From: Bacteroidia bacterium
Lineage (GTDB): Bacteria > Bacteroidota > Bacteroidia > Bacteroidales > F082
Direction: 5' to 3'
Assembly (NCBI GenBank): GCA_021287165.1
Contig: JAJTAY010000023.1
Coordinates: 1 to 64,000 of the forward strand
Length of the DNA stretch: 64,000 nt
Positions 53,296-62,396 of this stretch are shown in pieces; position 1 is the stretch's first letter, and each line of letters opens with the position of its first letter. The notes beneath the pieces were generated by a model. That model did no database searches. It saw only the letters and a list, made by a program, of their open reading frames with translations, and was not told the DNA's origin. A program made the translations under genes and the position numbers.

Positions 53296-54834
53296 ATGGC
53301 ACTGGAAGAAAAAATCAGACAGCTCGAGGAATACAACCGTCTTGCCGAGCTTGGCGGCGGCGAAGACCGCATCAGGAAACAACACGAAGCCGGCCGCAAG
53401 ACTGCGCGCGAGCGCCTGCTCGATTTGCTCGATCCAAACACCTTTGTGGAGGTGGACAAATTTATGACCCACCGCACCACCGACTTCGATATGGATAAAC
53501 AGAAATTCCTCGGCGACGGGGTGGTTACCGGTTACGGTAAGATCGACGGCCGGCTGGTGTACGTTTTTGCACAGGACTTTACGGTTTTTGGCGGTTCGCT
53601 CAGCCGTGCCAATGCCGACAAGATTGTAAAGATCATGGATCTTGCTGTGAAAATGGGTGCTCCGGTAATTGGTCTTAACGACAGCGGCGGAGCACGCATA
53701 CAGGAAGGGGTGGAAAGTTTGGCCGGTTATGCCGACATTTTTTATCGCAATGTGATGTCGTCGGGCGTCATTCCCCAAATCAGCGCCATTCTCGGCCCTT
53801 GTGCCGGTGGTGCGGTTTATTCGCCGGCCATCACCGACTTTATCCTGATGGTTAAGGAAACCTCTTACATGTTTGTGACGGGGCCCGATGTGATTAAAGC
53901 CGTAACGCATGAGGAAGTAACCAAGGAGGAACTTGGAGGCGCCATGACCCACAACAGCAAGAGCGGAGTGGCCCACCTGATGGCCGACGACGACACCCAG
54001 GCCATGATGATGCTGCGCGAGCTGATGAGCTATCTGCCTTCGAACAATATGGAAGATCCGCCGGTAAAGGCCTGCACCGACAACCCGCTGCGCGAAGACG
54101 AGAGCCTCGACACCATTGTTCCCGACGATCCCAACAAACCATACGATATGCACGAGATTATCGGCAGGGTGGTGGACGATAAAAACTTCTTTGAGATTCA
54201 GCCCTATTATGCGAAAAACATCATCATAGGCTTTGCGCGGCTGGGCGGAAGACCGGTGGGCATCGTAGCCAATCAGCCATCGGTACTTGCCGGGGTGCTC
54301 GATATCGACAGCTCAATCAAGGCGGCGCGTTTTGTTCGCTTTTGCGATGCTTTCAATATCCCTCTTGTCACTTTTGAGGATGTGCCGGGCTTTTTGCCCG
54401 GAACAGTGCAGGAATACGGTGGAATCATCAAGCACGGAGCAAAATTGCTCTATGCCTTTGCCGAGGCTACTGTGCCCAAGATCACCGTCATTACGCGCAA
54501 GGCTTACGGCGGTGCTTACGACGTGATGTCGAGCAAACATATTGGCGCCGATGTCAATCTGGCTTATCCAACAGCCGAAATTGCCGTGATGGGGCCAGAA
54601 GGTGCCGTAAACATCATCTACAAAAACAAGCTAAACTCTGAAGAGGAGCGCAAAGCCGCCATCGACGATTACCGCAAGCGTTTTGCCAGTCCCTACAAAG
54701 CTGCTGCGCTCGGCTATATCGACGAAATCATCTATCCGCGCCAAACGCGTCGCAAGCTCATTGAGGCACTGGAAATGACGCAGAACAAAGTGCTCAACAA
54801 CCCCTCAAAGAAGCACGGCAATATTCCCCTTTGA
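53296..54834 (+). CDS. pccB: propionyl-CoA carboxylase-type carboxyltransferase
   Basis: The 512-residue protein has two crotonase-like halves. [19 protein letters not shown] residues ([19 protein letters not shown]) and [16 protein letters not shown] line the first active site. The second half has [30 protein letters not shown] (in part) and [10 protein letters not shown]. This is the PccB/MmdA type, which uses propionyl-CoA or methylmalonyl-CoA. The neighbouring biotin carboxylase makes an ATP-driven propionyl-CoA carboxylase likelier than the sodium-pumping decarboxylase, which would need membrane subunits absent here. It could process odd-chain products of beta-oxidation. Confidence 0.92.
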   Translation: MALEEKIRQLEEYNRLAELGGGEDRIRKQHEAGRKTARERLLDLLDPNTFVEVDKFMTHRTTDFDMDKQKFLGDGVVTGYGKIDGRLVYVFAQDFTVFGGSLSRANADKIVKIMDLAVKMGAPVIGLNDSGGARIQEGVESLAGYADIFYRNVMSSGVIPQISAILGPCAGGAVYSPAITDFILMVKETSYMFVTGPDVIKAVTHEEVTKEELGGAMTHNSKSGVAHLMADDDTQAMMMLRELMSYLPSNNMEDPPVKACTDNPLREDESLDTIVPDDPNKPYDMHEIIGRVVDDKNFFEIQPYYAKNIIIGFARLGGRPVGIVANQPSVLAGVLDIDSSIKAARFVRFCDAFNIPLVTFEDVPGFLPGTVQEYGGIIKHGAKLLYAFAEATVPKITVITRKAYGGAYDVMSSKHIGADVNLAYPTAEIAVMGPEGAVNIIYKNKLNSEEERKAAIDDYRKRFASPYKAAALGYIDEIIYPRQTRRKLIEALEMTQNKVLNNPSKKHGNIPL

Positions 54835-54867
54835 TTCCTAACCAATATTCGCTATTCCAATATGAAT

Positions 54868-54893
54868 AACCCTGCCTTCGGGCGGGGTTTTTT
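54868..54893 (+). terminator. intrinsic terminator after the carboxylase operon
   Basis: A 9-bp stem (AACCCTGCC / GGCGGGGTT, one wobble pair) is capped by the stable TTCG tetraloop and followed by six T residues. Confidence 0.85.
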
Positions 54894-54905
54894 CATGCAA
54901 TGCGC

Positions 54906-55991
54906 TCAGGACAATGCATTGCGACGCACATAGTGCATCGAATTGCCGGCCTGATGGTAGCATATTTCCTCGCCGATGGCGCCAATAACCGCGCTCAGGC
55001 TTTTGGCGCTATGGGCGGCATCCTTGTCCAGATTGGGTTTATTGTCGTATAGCAGATACTTTTTGCGCTTTTGCACGGGCGTAAGGTTGGGCATAACTAC
55101 ATTGGCGCCTGCCAGAAGGCCTTTCTGTCGTCCCAGCGGGTCGAGGGTTTCGAGGGCGGTGGAAGCGGCAATGTTTATCCAGGGCATATTGATGCGCAGC
55201 AGGGCAATCATCAGCAGGGCAATGCGGAAACGCTCCTCTTTTGGCCAAAGCTCTGTAGCCCTGGCATATAGCGGGGTGTCGGCGTGTTCGATATAAGGTC
55301 CCATTCCCACCATATCCACATCCATGCTTTTGAAAAACATGAGGTCGTTGGCCAGATCTTCAAGGGTTTGTCCCGGCAGGCCGATCATTACGCCCGTACC
55401 TACCTGAAAACCAGCCTCGCGCAGATTTTTCAGTGCTTCGATGCGATCGTCCCAGCGGTGGTCAGTGTCGGCAGGATGTATGGCTTCGAACAGCTGGCGA
55501 TTGGTGGTTTCAATGCGCAGCAGATAGCGGCTGGCACCAGCTTCGAACCATTGCCGGTAAACACTCAAAGGCTGTTCGCCGCACGAGAGCGTAATAGTGA
55601 GCTCGCCAGCGGTTTGCCGGTGAATTTCGATGAGCAGCCTTTCGATGTGAGCGGCAAAGGCCTCGCCGCTGAGCTCTCCGGTTTGAATGACCAACGAGCC
55701 AAAGCCTTGCTTATGCGCAAAGCGGGCGCATTCCAAAACCTCTTCATCGGTCAGGGTGTAGCGTTCAGCCTGCGCATTACCGGCCCTTATGCCGCAGTAA
55801 TGACAGTTTTTTCGGCAGCGGTTGGTAAGCTCGATCAGGCCGCGCAGATATACTTTGCGGCCCACTGTTGCGGCCTTAACGGCCAAACCGCGGTCAAGAA
55901 TCATTTGGGTTTCATCGCCGGGTGCAGCCGAAAGCAATTTCGCCAGCTCCCCTGCATCATGCTTGTCTTTGCTAAGCAGCTGTTCGATCAT
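54906..55991 (-). CDS. hydE: [FeFe]-hydrogenase maturase HydE (radical SAM)
   Basis: HydE works on the organic Fe precursor of the H-cluster. The 361-residue protein has the radical SAM cluster motif CRKNCHYC (CxxxCxxC) at about residues 60-70 and the TIM-barrel elements LVIQTGELSGE and VGTGVMIGLPGQT. Its ATG overlaps the hydF stop by 4 nt, so the two are coupled. It is the last gene of the hydrogenase cluster and is followed by the carboxylase terminator on the other strand. BioB-like relatives are excluded by context. Confidence 0.95.
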   Translation of the reverse strand: MIEQLLSKDKHDAGELAKLLSAAPGDETQMILDRGLAVKAATVGRKVYLRGLIELTNRCRKNCHYCGIRAGNAQAERYTLTDEEVLECARFAHKQGFGSLVIQTGELSGEAFAAHIERLLIEIHRQTAGELTITLSCGEQPLSVYRQWFEAGASRYLLRIETTNRQLFEAIHPADTDHRWDDRIEALKNLREAGFQVGTGVMIGLPGQTLEDLANDLMFFKSMDVDMVGMGPYIEHADTPLYARATELWPKEERFRIALLMIALLRINMPWINIAASTALETLDPLGRQKGLLAGANVVMPNLTPVQKRKKYLLYDNKPNLDKDAAHSAKSLSAVIGAIGEEICYHQAGNSMHYVRRNALS

Positions 55992-57202
55992 TGTTGTTGA
56001 TAAAGCTTGTGAAAAGGTTGTGTTACCCTGTCGAAAATGCCGTTCATCCAGGCGATGGCCATACCATAATTGCTTACGGCAATGCCGGCGTTCACGGCGG
56101 GTTGAAGCCTGTTGATGAGCTGCTTACGCGTCACCACACATCCGCCGCACTGGATAACGAGTTTATAATCGTGTATATCGGTAATCTGTGCAAGGCCGGC
56201 CACAATGTCGCAGTGTATGTCTTTTCCTGTGTATTCCCTGATCCAGCGGGGTAATTTATGCCTTCCGATGTCTACGCAACTTACCTGATGCGTGCACGAC
56301 TCGAGGATGAGCACTTTGTCGCCCTCTTCGAGCTTCGATAGGGCCGGCGTTCCCTGCAGATAGTGTTCGAAATCGCCTCTGAGTCGGGCAAAAACAATGC
56401 TAAAGCTGGTGAGCGGAACATCGGCTGGCACCACCTTGCTCACAAATCCGAAGGCCTGACTGTCGGTAACAACGAGCTGCGGACGCGGCATTCCTTCGCG
56501 AAAATACTGCTCGAGGTTGGTTTCCTTAAGCACTACGCAAATGCAGTCGTTGTCGAGCACATCGCGTATGGCCATTACCTGTGGCAGGATCATGCGACCG
56601 TCGGGTGCTTCGGAGTCGATAGGTGTAACGAGGAGCACTACTCCTCCGGGTTCAACAATGCCGCCCAGCAGCGATGGCTTTTGATAAACAGTTTCGGGAA
56701 TAGTTCTTTTCAGTTCGGCAATAAGTTTCTCAAGACCAAGCTGATTTGTAGTTGTGAAATCGATTACCGTGGCCTTGCTGAATTCGCCGATTCTCTCGCG
56801 GGTGATGGGTTCAAGGGCTTGCAGGTCGGACTTGTTATGCAAAATCAAATAGGGCACCTGATGCTCACGAAACTGTTTGATAAGTTCTTTTTCGTAAAAA
56901 CCAAACTGGTTTTCGGTGATTACAAGGATGGCGCAGTCAATGGTTTTTATAGCCTGAAGGCTTTTCTCAACACGTTTTTCACCCAGTTCTCCCGTGTCGT
57001 CTATGCCGGCCGTGTCGATGATAATGGCCGGGCCGATACCGAAAATCTCAATCGACTTTTTCACCGGGTCGGTGGTGGTGCCGGGCTCGGGCGACACAAT
57101 GGCCACTTCCTGATTGACCATGAGGTTGATAATGGAACTTTTACCATTGTTGCGCCTTCCGAAGATACCGATGTGAGGTTTTAGGTCTTTTCCTTTTGCC
57201 AT
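55988..57202 (-). CDS. hydF: [FeFe]-hydrogenase maturation GTPase HydF
   Basis: HydF is the GTPase scaffold that holds the 2Fe precursor and transfers it to HydA. The 404-residue protein has a Walker A loop (GRRNNGKSS), the G3 motif DTAGIDD, and NKSD (G4). The C-terminal part carries the [4Fe-4S] site of the CxH...CxxC pattern: CTH near residue 300 and CGGC about 50 residues later. It sits between hydG (38 nt upstream) and hydE (overlapping). Confidence 0.95.
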   Translation of the reverse strand: MAKGKDLKPHIGIFGRRNNGKSSIINLMVNQEVAIVSPEPGTTTDPVKKSIEIFGIGPAIIIDTAGIDDTGELGEKRVEKSLQAIKTIDCAILVITENQFGFYEKELIKQFREHQVPYLILHNKSDLQALEPITRERIGEFSKATVIDFTTTNQLGLEKLIAELKRTIPETVYQKPSLLGGIVEPGGVVLLVTPIDSEAPDGRMILPQVMAIRDVLDNDCICVVLKETNLEQYFREGMPRPQLVVTDSQAFGFVSKVVPADVPLTSFSIVFARLRGDFEHYLQGTPALSKLEEGDKVLILESCTHQVSCVDIGRHKLPRWIREYTGKDIHCDIVAGLAQITDIHDYKLVIQCGGCVVTRKQLINRLQPAVNAGIAVSNYGMAIAWMNGIFDRVTQPFHKLYQQQ

Positions 57203-57240
57203 TGGTGTATCAGGGGTTTGGGTGATGGGGAGTTTTGGGG

Positions 57241-58668
57241 TTAAAAATACAGGTCGCGTTCGCCCTGCCGGATGCGTTCGATGCGCTGACGCACCTGCTG
57301 TTCGTAGCGGGGATCGCCTAGTTCGGCAATATTACGTTCGATCACGCGCCAGCCTTTTTCGGCCGTGGTCTCGCTGGCATAGTCTTCGATGTATTCGGCC
57401 AAAGTGAGAAGGGCATTGGGCGTGCAAAAGCGCTTGATAAAGCCGGGCACGCTGAATTCCATGAAATGTTCGCCCGTGCGACCCTTGCGGTAGCATGCCG
57501 TGCAAAACGACGGGATGTAATCGGCTTCGAGAAGCTCGTCGATTACTTCGTTGAGCGTTCGGTCGTCGTTGATCTTGAACTGTTCCTTTGTGAGGTTTTG
57601 ATCTACTTCTGGATTTTCGGCATAAGCGCCTATCTCGAGTTTGGTGCCGGCATCAATCTGCGAGCATCCAAATGCCAGAACTTCGCGGCGAACCTGCTCG
57701 GGTTCGCGTGCAGTGAGAATAAGTCCGGTATAAGGCACGGCCAGCCGGAGTATGGCCACGAGCCGGGTAAACTCTTCATCAGATACGGCATAACGATCGT
57801 CGAGGTCGTATTCGAGAGCATCCTGAATACGCGGAAACGAGATGGTATGCGGCCCCACATTGTAGCAGGCCTCCAGGTGATTTACGTGCCTGAGCAGGGC
57901 CATCACCTCGAAGCGCCAGTCGTACAAACCAAACAAAGCGCCAATGCCTACATCATCGATGCCGGCTTCCATTGCACGGTCGAGGGCGGTAAGGCGCCAG
58001 TCGTAGTCGGATTTTTTTCCTGACGTATGGCATTTGGCGTAGGTTTCGTGGTGATAGGTCTCCTGAAAGATTTGGTATGTGCCAATGCCTGCCTGACCAA
58101 TAGTGCGAAAACCTTCAATGTCGAATGGAGCGGCATTGATGTTGACGCGCCGTATCTCGCCATGGTTTTTTTTCACCTTGTAAACCTCGCGCACAGTTTC
58201 GGCAATGAATTCGGGCGAGTAGGTGCGGTGTTCGCCAAAAACCAGGATGAGTCTTTTCTGGCCATGCTCTTCCAGGGCTTTTACATTGGCAATCAGCTCT
58301 TCGCGGGTGAGGGTTTTGCGCACAGCTTCCTTGTTGGAAGCTTTAAAGCCGCAATAACGGCAGTTGTTCGAGCAATAGTTGCCTACATAAAGCGGGGCAA
58401 AAAGCACTATGCGTTTGCCGTAAACCTTTTCCTTAAGCATGCGGGCGCCCTGCTTGATTTCTTCAATCAGGTCAGGTTCTTCGGTGCGCAGCAAAACTGC
58501 CGTATCGGCCAGACTTAAACGCTGCTTCGAAAGCGATTTTTCGATCACCTTCCTCACATTTTCCGCCGTCGGTTCTGCCTGGTCAAGAAAGTCCCAAATC
58601 TCGCCGTCGTCGATAAACGGCTTCATCGATTCGTCGGGAATATGATAGGTTTCGGGGTTAAATTTCAT
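57241..58668 (-). CDS. hydG: [FeFe]-hydrogenase maturase HydG (tyrosine lyase)
   Basis: HydG splits tyrosine to supply CO and CN- ligands. The 475-residue protein has the radical SAM motif CSNNCRYC (about residues 95-102) and the C-terminal auxiliary cluster motif CTAC followed 22 residues later by the third Cys (FCTPN). VFGEHRTYSPEF and HETYAKCHTSGKKSDYDW match the family. Thiamine synthase ThiH shares the N-terminal part but lacks the C-terminal motif. It lies 99 nt downstream of the receiver-kinase gene. Confidence 0.96.
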   Translation of the reverse strand: MKFNPETYHIPDESMKPFIDDGEIWDFLDQAEPTAENVRKVIEKSLSKQRLSLADTAVLLRTEEPDLIEEIKQGARMLKEKVYGKRIVLFAPLYVGNYCSNNCRYCGFKASNKEAVRKTLTREELIANVKALEEHGQKRLILVFGEHRTYSPEFIAETVREVYKVKKNHGEIRRVNINAAPFDIEGFRTIGQAGIGTYQIFQETYHHETYAKCHTSGKKSDYDWRLTALDRAMEAGIDDVGIGALFGLYDWRFEVMALLRHVNHLEACYNVGPHTISFPRIQDALEYDLDDRYAVSDEEFTRLVAILRLAVPYTGLILTAREPEQVRREVLAFGCSQIDAGTKLEIGAYAENPEVDQNLTKEQFKINDDRTLNEVIDELLEADYIPSFCTACYRKGRTGEHFMEFSVPGFIKRFCTPNALLTLAEYIEDYASETTAEKGWRVIERNIAELGDPRYEQQVRQRIERIRQGERDLYF

Positions 58669-58767
58669 TTTTTTGTCTCTATGATGGAATCAGGTTCTTC
58701 AATACTTGAATGGATGGATTTGTTGTTTGATAACGCAGATGAGGCTGTGGCATTGCATGGTTGCAGA

Positions 58768-59889
58768 CTATTGACGTGGAATGCTGACGGTAAAGGTTGA
58801 GCCTTTGTCGGGTTCACTTTCCACGGCAATCGTGCCGTTGTATTGTTCCACCATACGCTTCAGAATCGACAGTCCCAGACCGCTTCCGGTTATCTCCTTG
58901 GTTTTCTGATTTTTAATGCGCACAAAATCCTCAAAAATCTTTTCGATATCCTCTTTGCTCATCCCGATTCCGGTATCACTCACACGGATGATGATTTCTT
59001 TTCCGGCATCTTCGATGTGAACGGTTACCGTACCATTGTCTTTGTTATACTTAACAGCGTTGGATACCAGGTTGTTGAAGATGATCTCCATTTCGTCGGC
59101 ATCGGCCAGAAGGGTAGTATTGCCTTTGCTCGAGAGGGTCATTCTCACGTTTTTCTGAATTGCATAAGGCTCCATGGTGTCCATGGCCTGACGGGCAATG
59201 GCGGGAAGATCGGTTTCGCGCAAGCGACGTTCTTTTTTGCCCGATTCGATGCGCGTGAGGTCGAGCAGGTCCATGATCAGGTTGCGCATGCCCTTGAGTC
59301 TGGCCAGCGAGCGTTCTATCATGGTGTTGTAGCTGTCGATGTTGTCGCCCAGCTGTTTTTCCTGCATCATTTTCAGATATCCTTCAACAGCATTGAGGGG
59401 CGATTTGAGCTCGTGCGACAGCACCGACAGAAACTGAAACCTCACCTGTTTGCCTTCGACCTGCATTTTGCGCGTCATGCGTTTCAAAAACAGGTGCTTG
59501 GCCACATTTTCGATGGTAGCCCTCAGTTCCTGAGGGGTAAAAGGTTTGGGCATGAAGTTGTATGCTCCGTTTTTGGTGGCGCGTATGGCCAGATCGAGCG
59601 AAGCATAGGAGGTGATCATCATCACGGCCAGATCGAACTGCTGTTTGTTGATGTATTCGAGCACCTCGATGCCATCCATGCCTGGCAGCTTGTTGTCGAG
59701 CAGCACAACGTCCACCTTACGGCGGTTGAGTACTTCGATGGCTTCTTCGCCTGTGCCAGCTTCGATGACGGCAAAGTCGAAGTCTTCCTCCATAAACGGA
59801 TAACCCACCGTGAAGTTTTGCAGAATGCGCACCACTCCCGAGCGAATTCCTGGCTCATCGTCCACCACAAGCACCTGCAGTGTTGCCAT
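58768..59889 (-). CDS. receiver-histidine kinase protein in the hydrogenase cluster
   Basis: The 373-residue protein is a receiver domain (acceptor Asp65 in LLDNKLPG, residues 1-125) followed by HisKA (His159 in LSHELKSPLN) and an ATPase domain (NAVKYNKD, VSDTGIGM, GSGLGLSIL). There is no membrane segment. An N-terminal receiver means its kinase activity is probably switched by phosphorylation from another kinase, plausibly the hydrogenase-like sensor two genes upstream. No DNA-binding output follows it here. Confidence 0.9.
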   Translation of the reverse strand: MATLQVLVVDDEPGIRSGVVRILQNFTVGYPFMEEDFDFAVIEAGTGEEAIEVLNRRKVDVVLLDNKLPGMDGIEVLEYINKQQFDLAVMMITSYASLDLAIRATKNGAYNFMPKPFTPQELRATIENVAKHLFLKRMTRKMQVEGKQVRFQFLSVLSHELKSPLNAVEGYLKMMQEKQLGDNIDSYNTMIERSLARLKGMRNLIMDLLDLTRIESGKKERRLRETDLPAIARQAMDTMEPYAIQKNVRMTLSSKGNTTLLADADEMEIIFNNLVSNAVKYNKDNGTVTVHIEDAGKEIIIRVSDTGIGMSKEDIEKIFEDFVRIKNQKTKEITGSGLGLSILKRMVEQYNGTIAVESEPDKGSTFTVSIPRQ

Positions 59890-59959
59890 GTTCAGCGTGT
59901 TTTAAAGATTTTGGTTGTCTGGACAAAGGTAATCAATGCTGTAAAGGATTTTTGCAGAC

Positions 59960-60355
59960 TCAGATTTTGAGCAGTTTATTGATTTCGCGATGCAGCTGGT
60001 CGGGTCGTATGCCTTTTTCGAGGTAAAGATCGGCTTTGATCCAGTTTTTGTTGCTTTCGTCGTAAAGGTCGAAGCTGTAGCCTGTTTCTGCGGTGGCGGC
60101 CGAAGCAATGATGATGGGCATATCGGGGTATTTGCGCCGGGCTTTGTAAGATAAAATGAAGCCACTGTCTTCCTGTTCCATCATCAGGTCGAAAATGGCC
60201 AGATCGGGCTTTGTGGTTTCAAGGATTTTTTCGGCTTCGGCCTGTCCTTCGGCGGTTTTTACCCTGAATCCGAAGCTCTTCACCATCATCTCGATCTGGT
60301 AAAGGTAGTCGGCATCGTCGTCGGCAATCAGAATCAGTTTGTTTTCGTTGCTCAT
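59960..60355 (-). CDS. stand-alone response regulator receiver
   Basis: The 131-residue protein is one receiver domain: acidic pocket Asp12-Asp14, acceptor Asp56 in IFDLMM, the Thr/Ser switch in IIASAATAE, and the conserved Lys in YLEKGI. It has no output domain. Its ATG lies 25 nt behind the hydrogenase-like sensor kinase stop, so it is a likely direct phospho-target and may pass phosphate on. Confidence 0.9.
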   Translation of the reverse strand: MSNENKLILIADDDADYLYQIEMMVKSFGFRVKTAEGQAEAEKILETTKPDLAIFDLMMEQEDSGFILSYKARRKYPDMPIIIASAATAETGYSFDLYDESNKNWIKADLYLEKGIRPDQLHREINKLLKI

Positions 60356-60380
60356 AATCTTGTATGTTTTTGACTTCTTG

Positions 60381-62369
60381 TTACGAAAGGGGTTTTCTTG
60401 GTAATACTATAGTAAATGTTGTTCCTGTTGGCCCTTTTTCGGGCTGATTATTCGAACTTACATTAATCTGTCCCTTGTGCATTTTGACAATGCCATAGCA
60501 AAGGGGCAATCCGAGGCCGGTGCCTTTGCCCACTTCCTTGGTAGTAAAGAAGGGGGTGAAGATGCGGTCCATATTATCGGGAGAGATGCCGGTGCCGGTA
60601 TCGCATATGCTGATGGTGATCTCGTCAGGTTTTTCTTTCAAAACAAGTCGGAGCGTTCCGCCAGCGGGCATGGCTTCCACGGCGTTTTTTTCGAGATTGG
60701 TGAGTGCTTGCATCATCTGGTCGGCGTCGATGTAGGCATAAGGGTCGGTGAGTTCAACTTCCACTTCCACAGATACATTTGATGGAATTACTACCGATTG
60801 CAGGCTTCGGTTTACGAGCTTTTCCACATCGGTTTCCATCAGGCGCACCTGGTTCTTGCGTGCAAAGTTGAGCAATCCGCCAACAATTTTACGACAGCGT
60901 TCGGTCTGTTCCACAATTAGTTGCAAGTCGTGGCGCATTTGATCGTCGGGCGCATCGTCGAGCAAAAGGTTGCTATACATGGTAATCACGCCCAAGGGAT
61001 TGTTAAGCTCGTGGGCTATGCCTGCCGAGAGTTGTCCCATGTGTGCCAGCTTTTCCGACTGCCTCAGGGCTTCGCGGGCATTGGCCAGCTCGGCATTCGA
61101 CAGATTGAGGTGCTCTATGCTTTGGTGCAGCTTTTCGATGGTGTAGGGCAGGCACATCTCGTCTTCGGCCAGGCCCTGCAATACGGCTACGGCGTGTTCG
61201 ATGCAACTGTCGTAGCCGCAGGCCCCACAGTCGAGCAGATCACTGGGCCGGGTTTTTCCCAGCTTGGTCAGCACGGCGTTAATTGCCTCCGTATCGGGTC
61301 TTTGCATCCTTCGGTCGCGTGGTGCAAAACTGGTGCTCAAATCCACGGCTTCGGCTTCTGCCATTTCGTTTTCCCAAGCCTGCTGGTCAAAGTTTTCGAG
61401 CTTACCCGAAACATAGGCCGACACCTGACTGCGTCTTTCGTATTTGTTGCCTTTCGGACTCATGCCCGGTCCCATAATGCAGCCTTCGCAGCAGAGCAGT
61501 TCCAGATGCCGGGCATTGAGAGCGCCGTTGGCAAATTCGTTGATTGCGTCCTTGATGTTCACGCGGCCTTCGGCCACCACCACGTCGCCCCGAGTGAGGT
61601 CGGCGGTGACGCCCATGTTTTGCAGCAGACCGTGACTGATGGGAAAAACCGAACCTTTTCCGGCTAGTGGAGGATCGAATGCCGACACCTCACAATCCTC
61701 GGCTTTGATGCCTTTGATGGCAAACATTTCGCGCAGTTCGGTAAAGGTGATGGCATAACGCACCTCATCGGATTCGGCTTTTTTGGCGATACACGGACCG
61801 ACAAAAACGATGGTAATGTCGTCGCCGTATTTCCGGCGCAGGTTTCGTGCCGCGGCCACCATGGGCGATACGATTCGAGCCAGATGATGCGTAAGTTCAG
61901 GATGATAGTGCTCCACGTAGTAAACGATGGCCGGACAATCGGACGATATCACAGCCCCATGGTCGCCTTCAAGGAAAAGCGAGCGGTATTTTTGAGCAAC
62001 AAGGTCGGCGCCAAAAGCCACCTCAGTCACCTTTTCGAAGCCAAGGCTGCGCATCATACCCACAAGCCGTTCCGGACGGTCAAGCTCGGTGAACTCGGCC
62101 GGAAAGCTGGGAGCCACCATGGCAACCATGCGTTTTCCGTTGCCAAGCATATCGAGCACCTGGTGCGTATTGCGCACAAAGTTCTTTGCACCCTGACGGC
62201 ACACCCTGACGCAGTTGCCGCAGCCGATGCAACGTTCGCTCACCACCTCGGCCTGGCCGTTAATAATGCGGATGGCCTTCACCGGACACTCGCGCACACA
62301 GGTAAAGCACATCCTGCACAGGTCTTTCACCGTGAAAACAAGTTGCTTTATTTCGCTGTTATGTGCCAT
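60381..62369 (-). CDS. [FeFe]-hydrogenase-like sensor fused to a histidine kinase
   Basis: This 662-residue protein has five parts. Residues 18-57 carry two [4Fe-4S] ferredoxin motifs (Cys18, 21, 24, 28; Cys47, 50, 53, 57). Residues about 80-300 are a hydrogenase H-cluster domain. The four cluster Cys are kept (Cys145, 193, 293, 297), but the usual proton-transfer Cys before the first is Asp144 (SSDCP). The third motif is CCEGC rather than the standard ACPGGC. Residues 381-406 hold another Fe-S motif (CGACGYDSC...C). HisKA (His453) and an ATPase domain (EKNAVEAM, ICDTGTGI, GKGTGLGLPL) follow. Sensory hydrogenases are known, usually ending in PAS; here a kinase is attached directly. It lies between hydA and a lone receiver. 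Confidence 0.9.
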   Translation of the reverse strand: MAHNSEIKQLVFTVKDLCRMCFTCVRECPVKAIRIINGQAEVVSERCIGCGNCVRVCRQGAKNFVRNTHQVLDMLGNGKRMVAMVAPSFPAEFTELDRPERLVGMMRSLGFEKVTEVAFGADLVAQKYRSLFLEGDHGAVISSDCPAIVYYVEHYHPELTHHLARIVSPMVAAARNLRRKYGDDITIVFVGPCIAKKAESDEVRYAITFTELREMFAIKGIKAEDCEVSAFDPPLAGKGSVFPISHGLLQNMGVTADLTRGDVVVAEGRVNIKDAINEFANGALNARHLELLCCEGCIMGPGMSPKGNKYERRSQVSAYVSGKLENFDQQAWENEMAEAEAVDLSTSFAPRDRRMQRPDTEAINAVLTKLGKTRPSDLLDCGACGYDSCIEHAVAVLQGLAEDEMCLPYTIEKLHQSIEHLNLSNAELANAREALRQSEKLAHMGQLSAGIAHELNNPLGVITMYSNLLLDDAPDDQMRHDLQLIVEQTERCRKIVGGLLNFARKNQVRLMETDVEKLVNRSLQSVVIPSNVSVEVEVELTDPYAYIDADQMMQALTNLEKNAVEAMPAGGTLRLVLKEKPDEITISICDTGTGISPDNMDRIFTPFFTTKEVGKGTGLGLPLCYGIVKMHKGQINVSSNNQPEKGPTGTTFTIVLPRKPLS

Positions 62370-62396
62370 GAGTGTCCGGTCTGAGGCAGGGTCTAT

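Noticed and set aside
52411..54153. 580-codon open frame antisense to the carboxylase genes
   Set aside because: It mirrors GC-rich codon bias of the real genes on the other strand, crosses three genes with clear family motifs and shows no recognisable domain.
53296..54834. sodium-pumping methylmalonyl-CoA decarboxylase subunit
   Set aside because: A biotin carboxylase is encoded in the same operon and no membrane decarboxylase subunit is present.
55988..57202. Der or Era type ribosome-assembly GTPase
   Set aside because: The CxH...CxxC cluster motif and position between hydG and hydE identify HydF.
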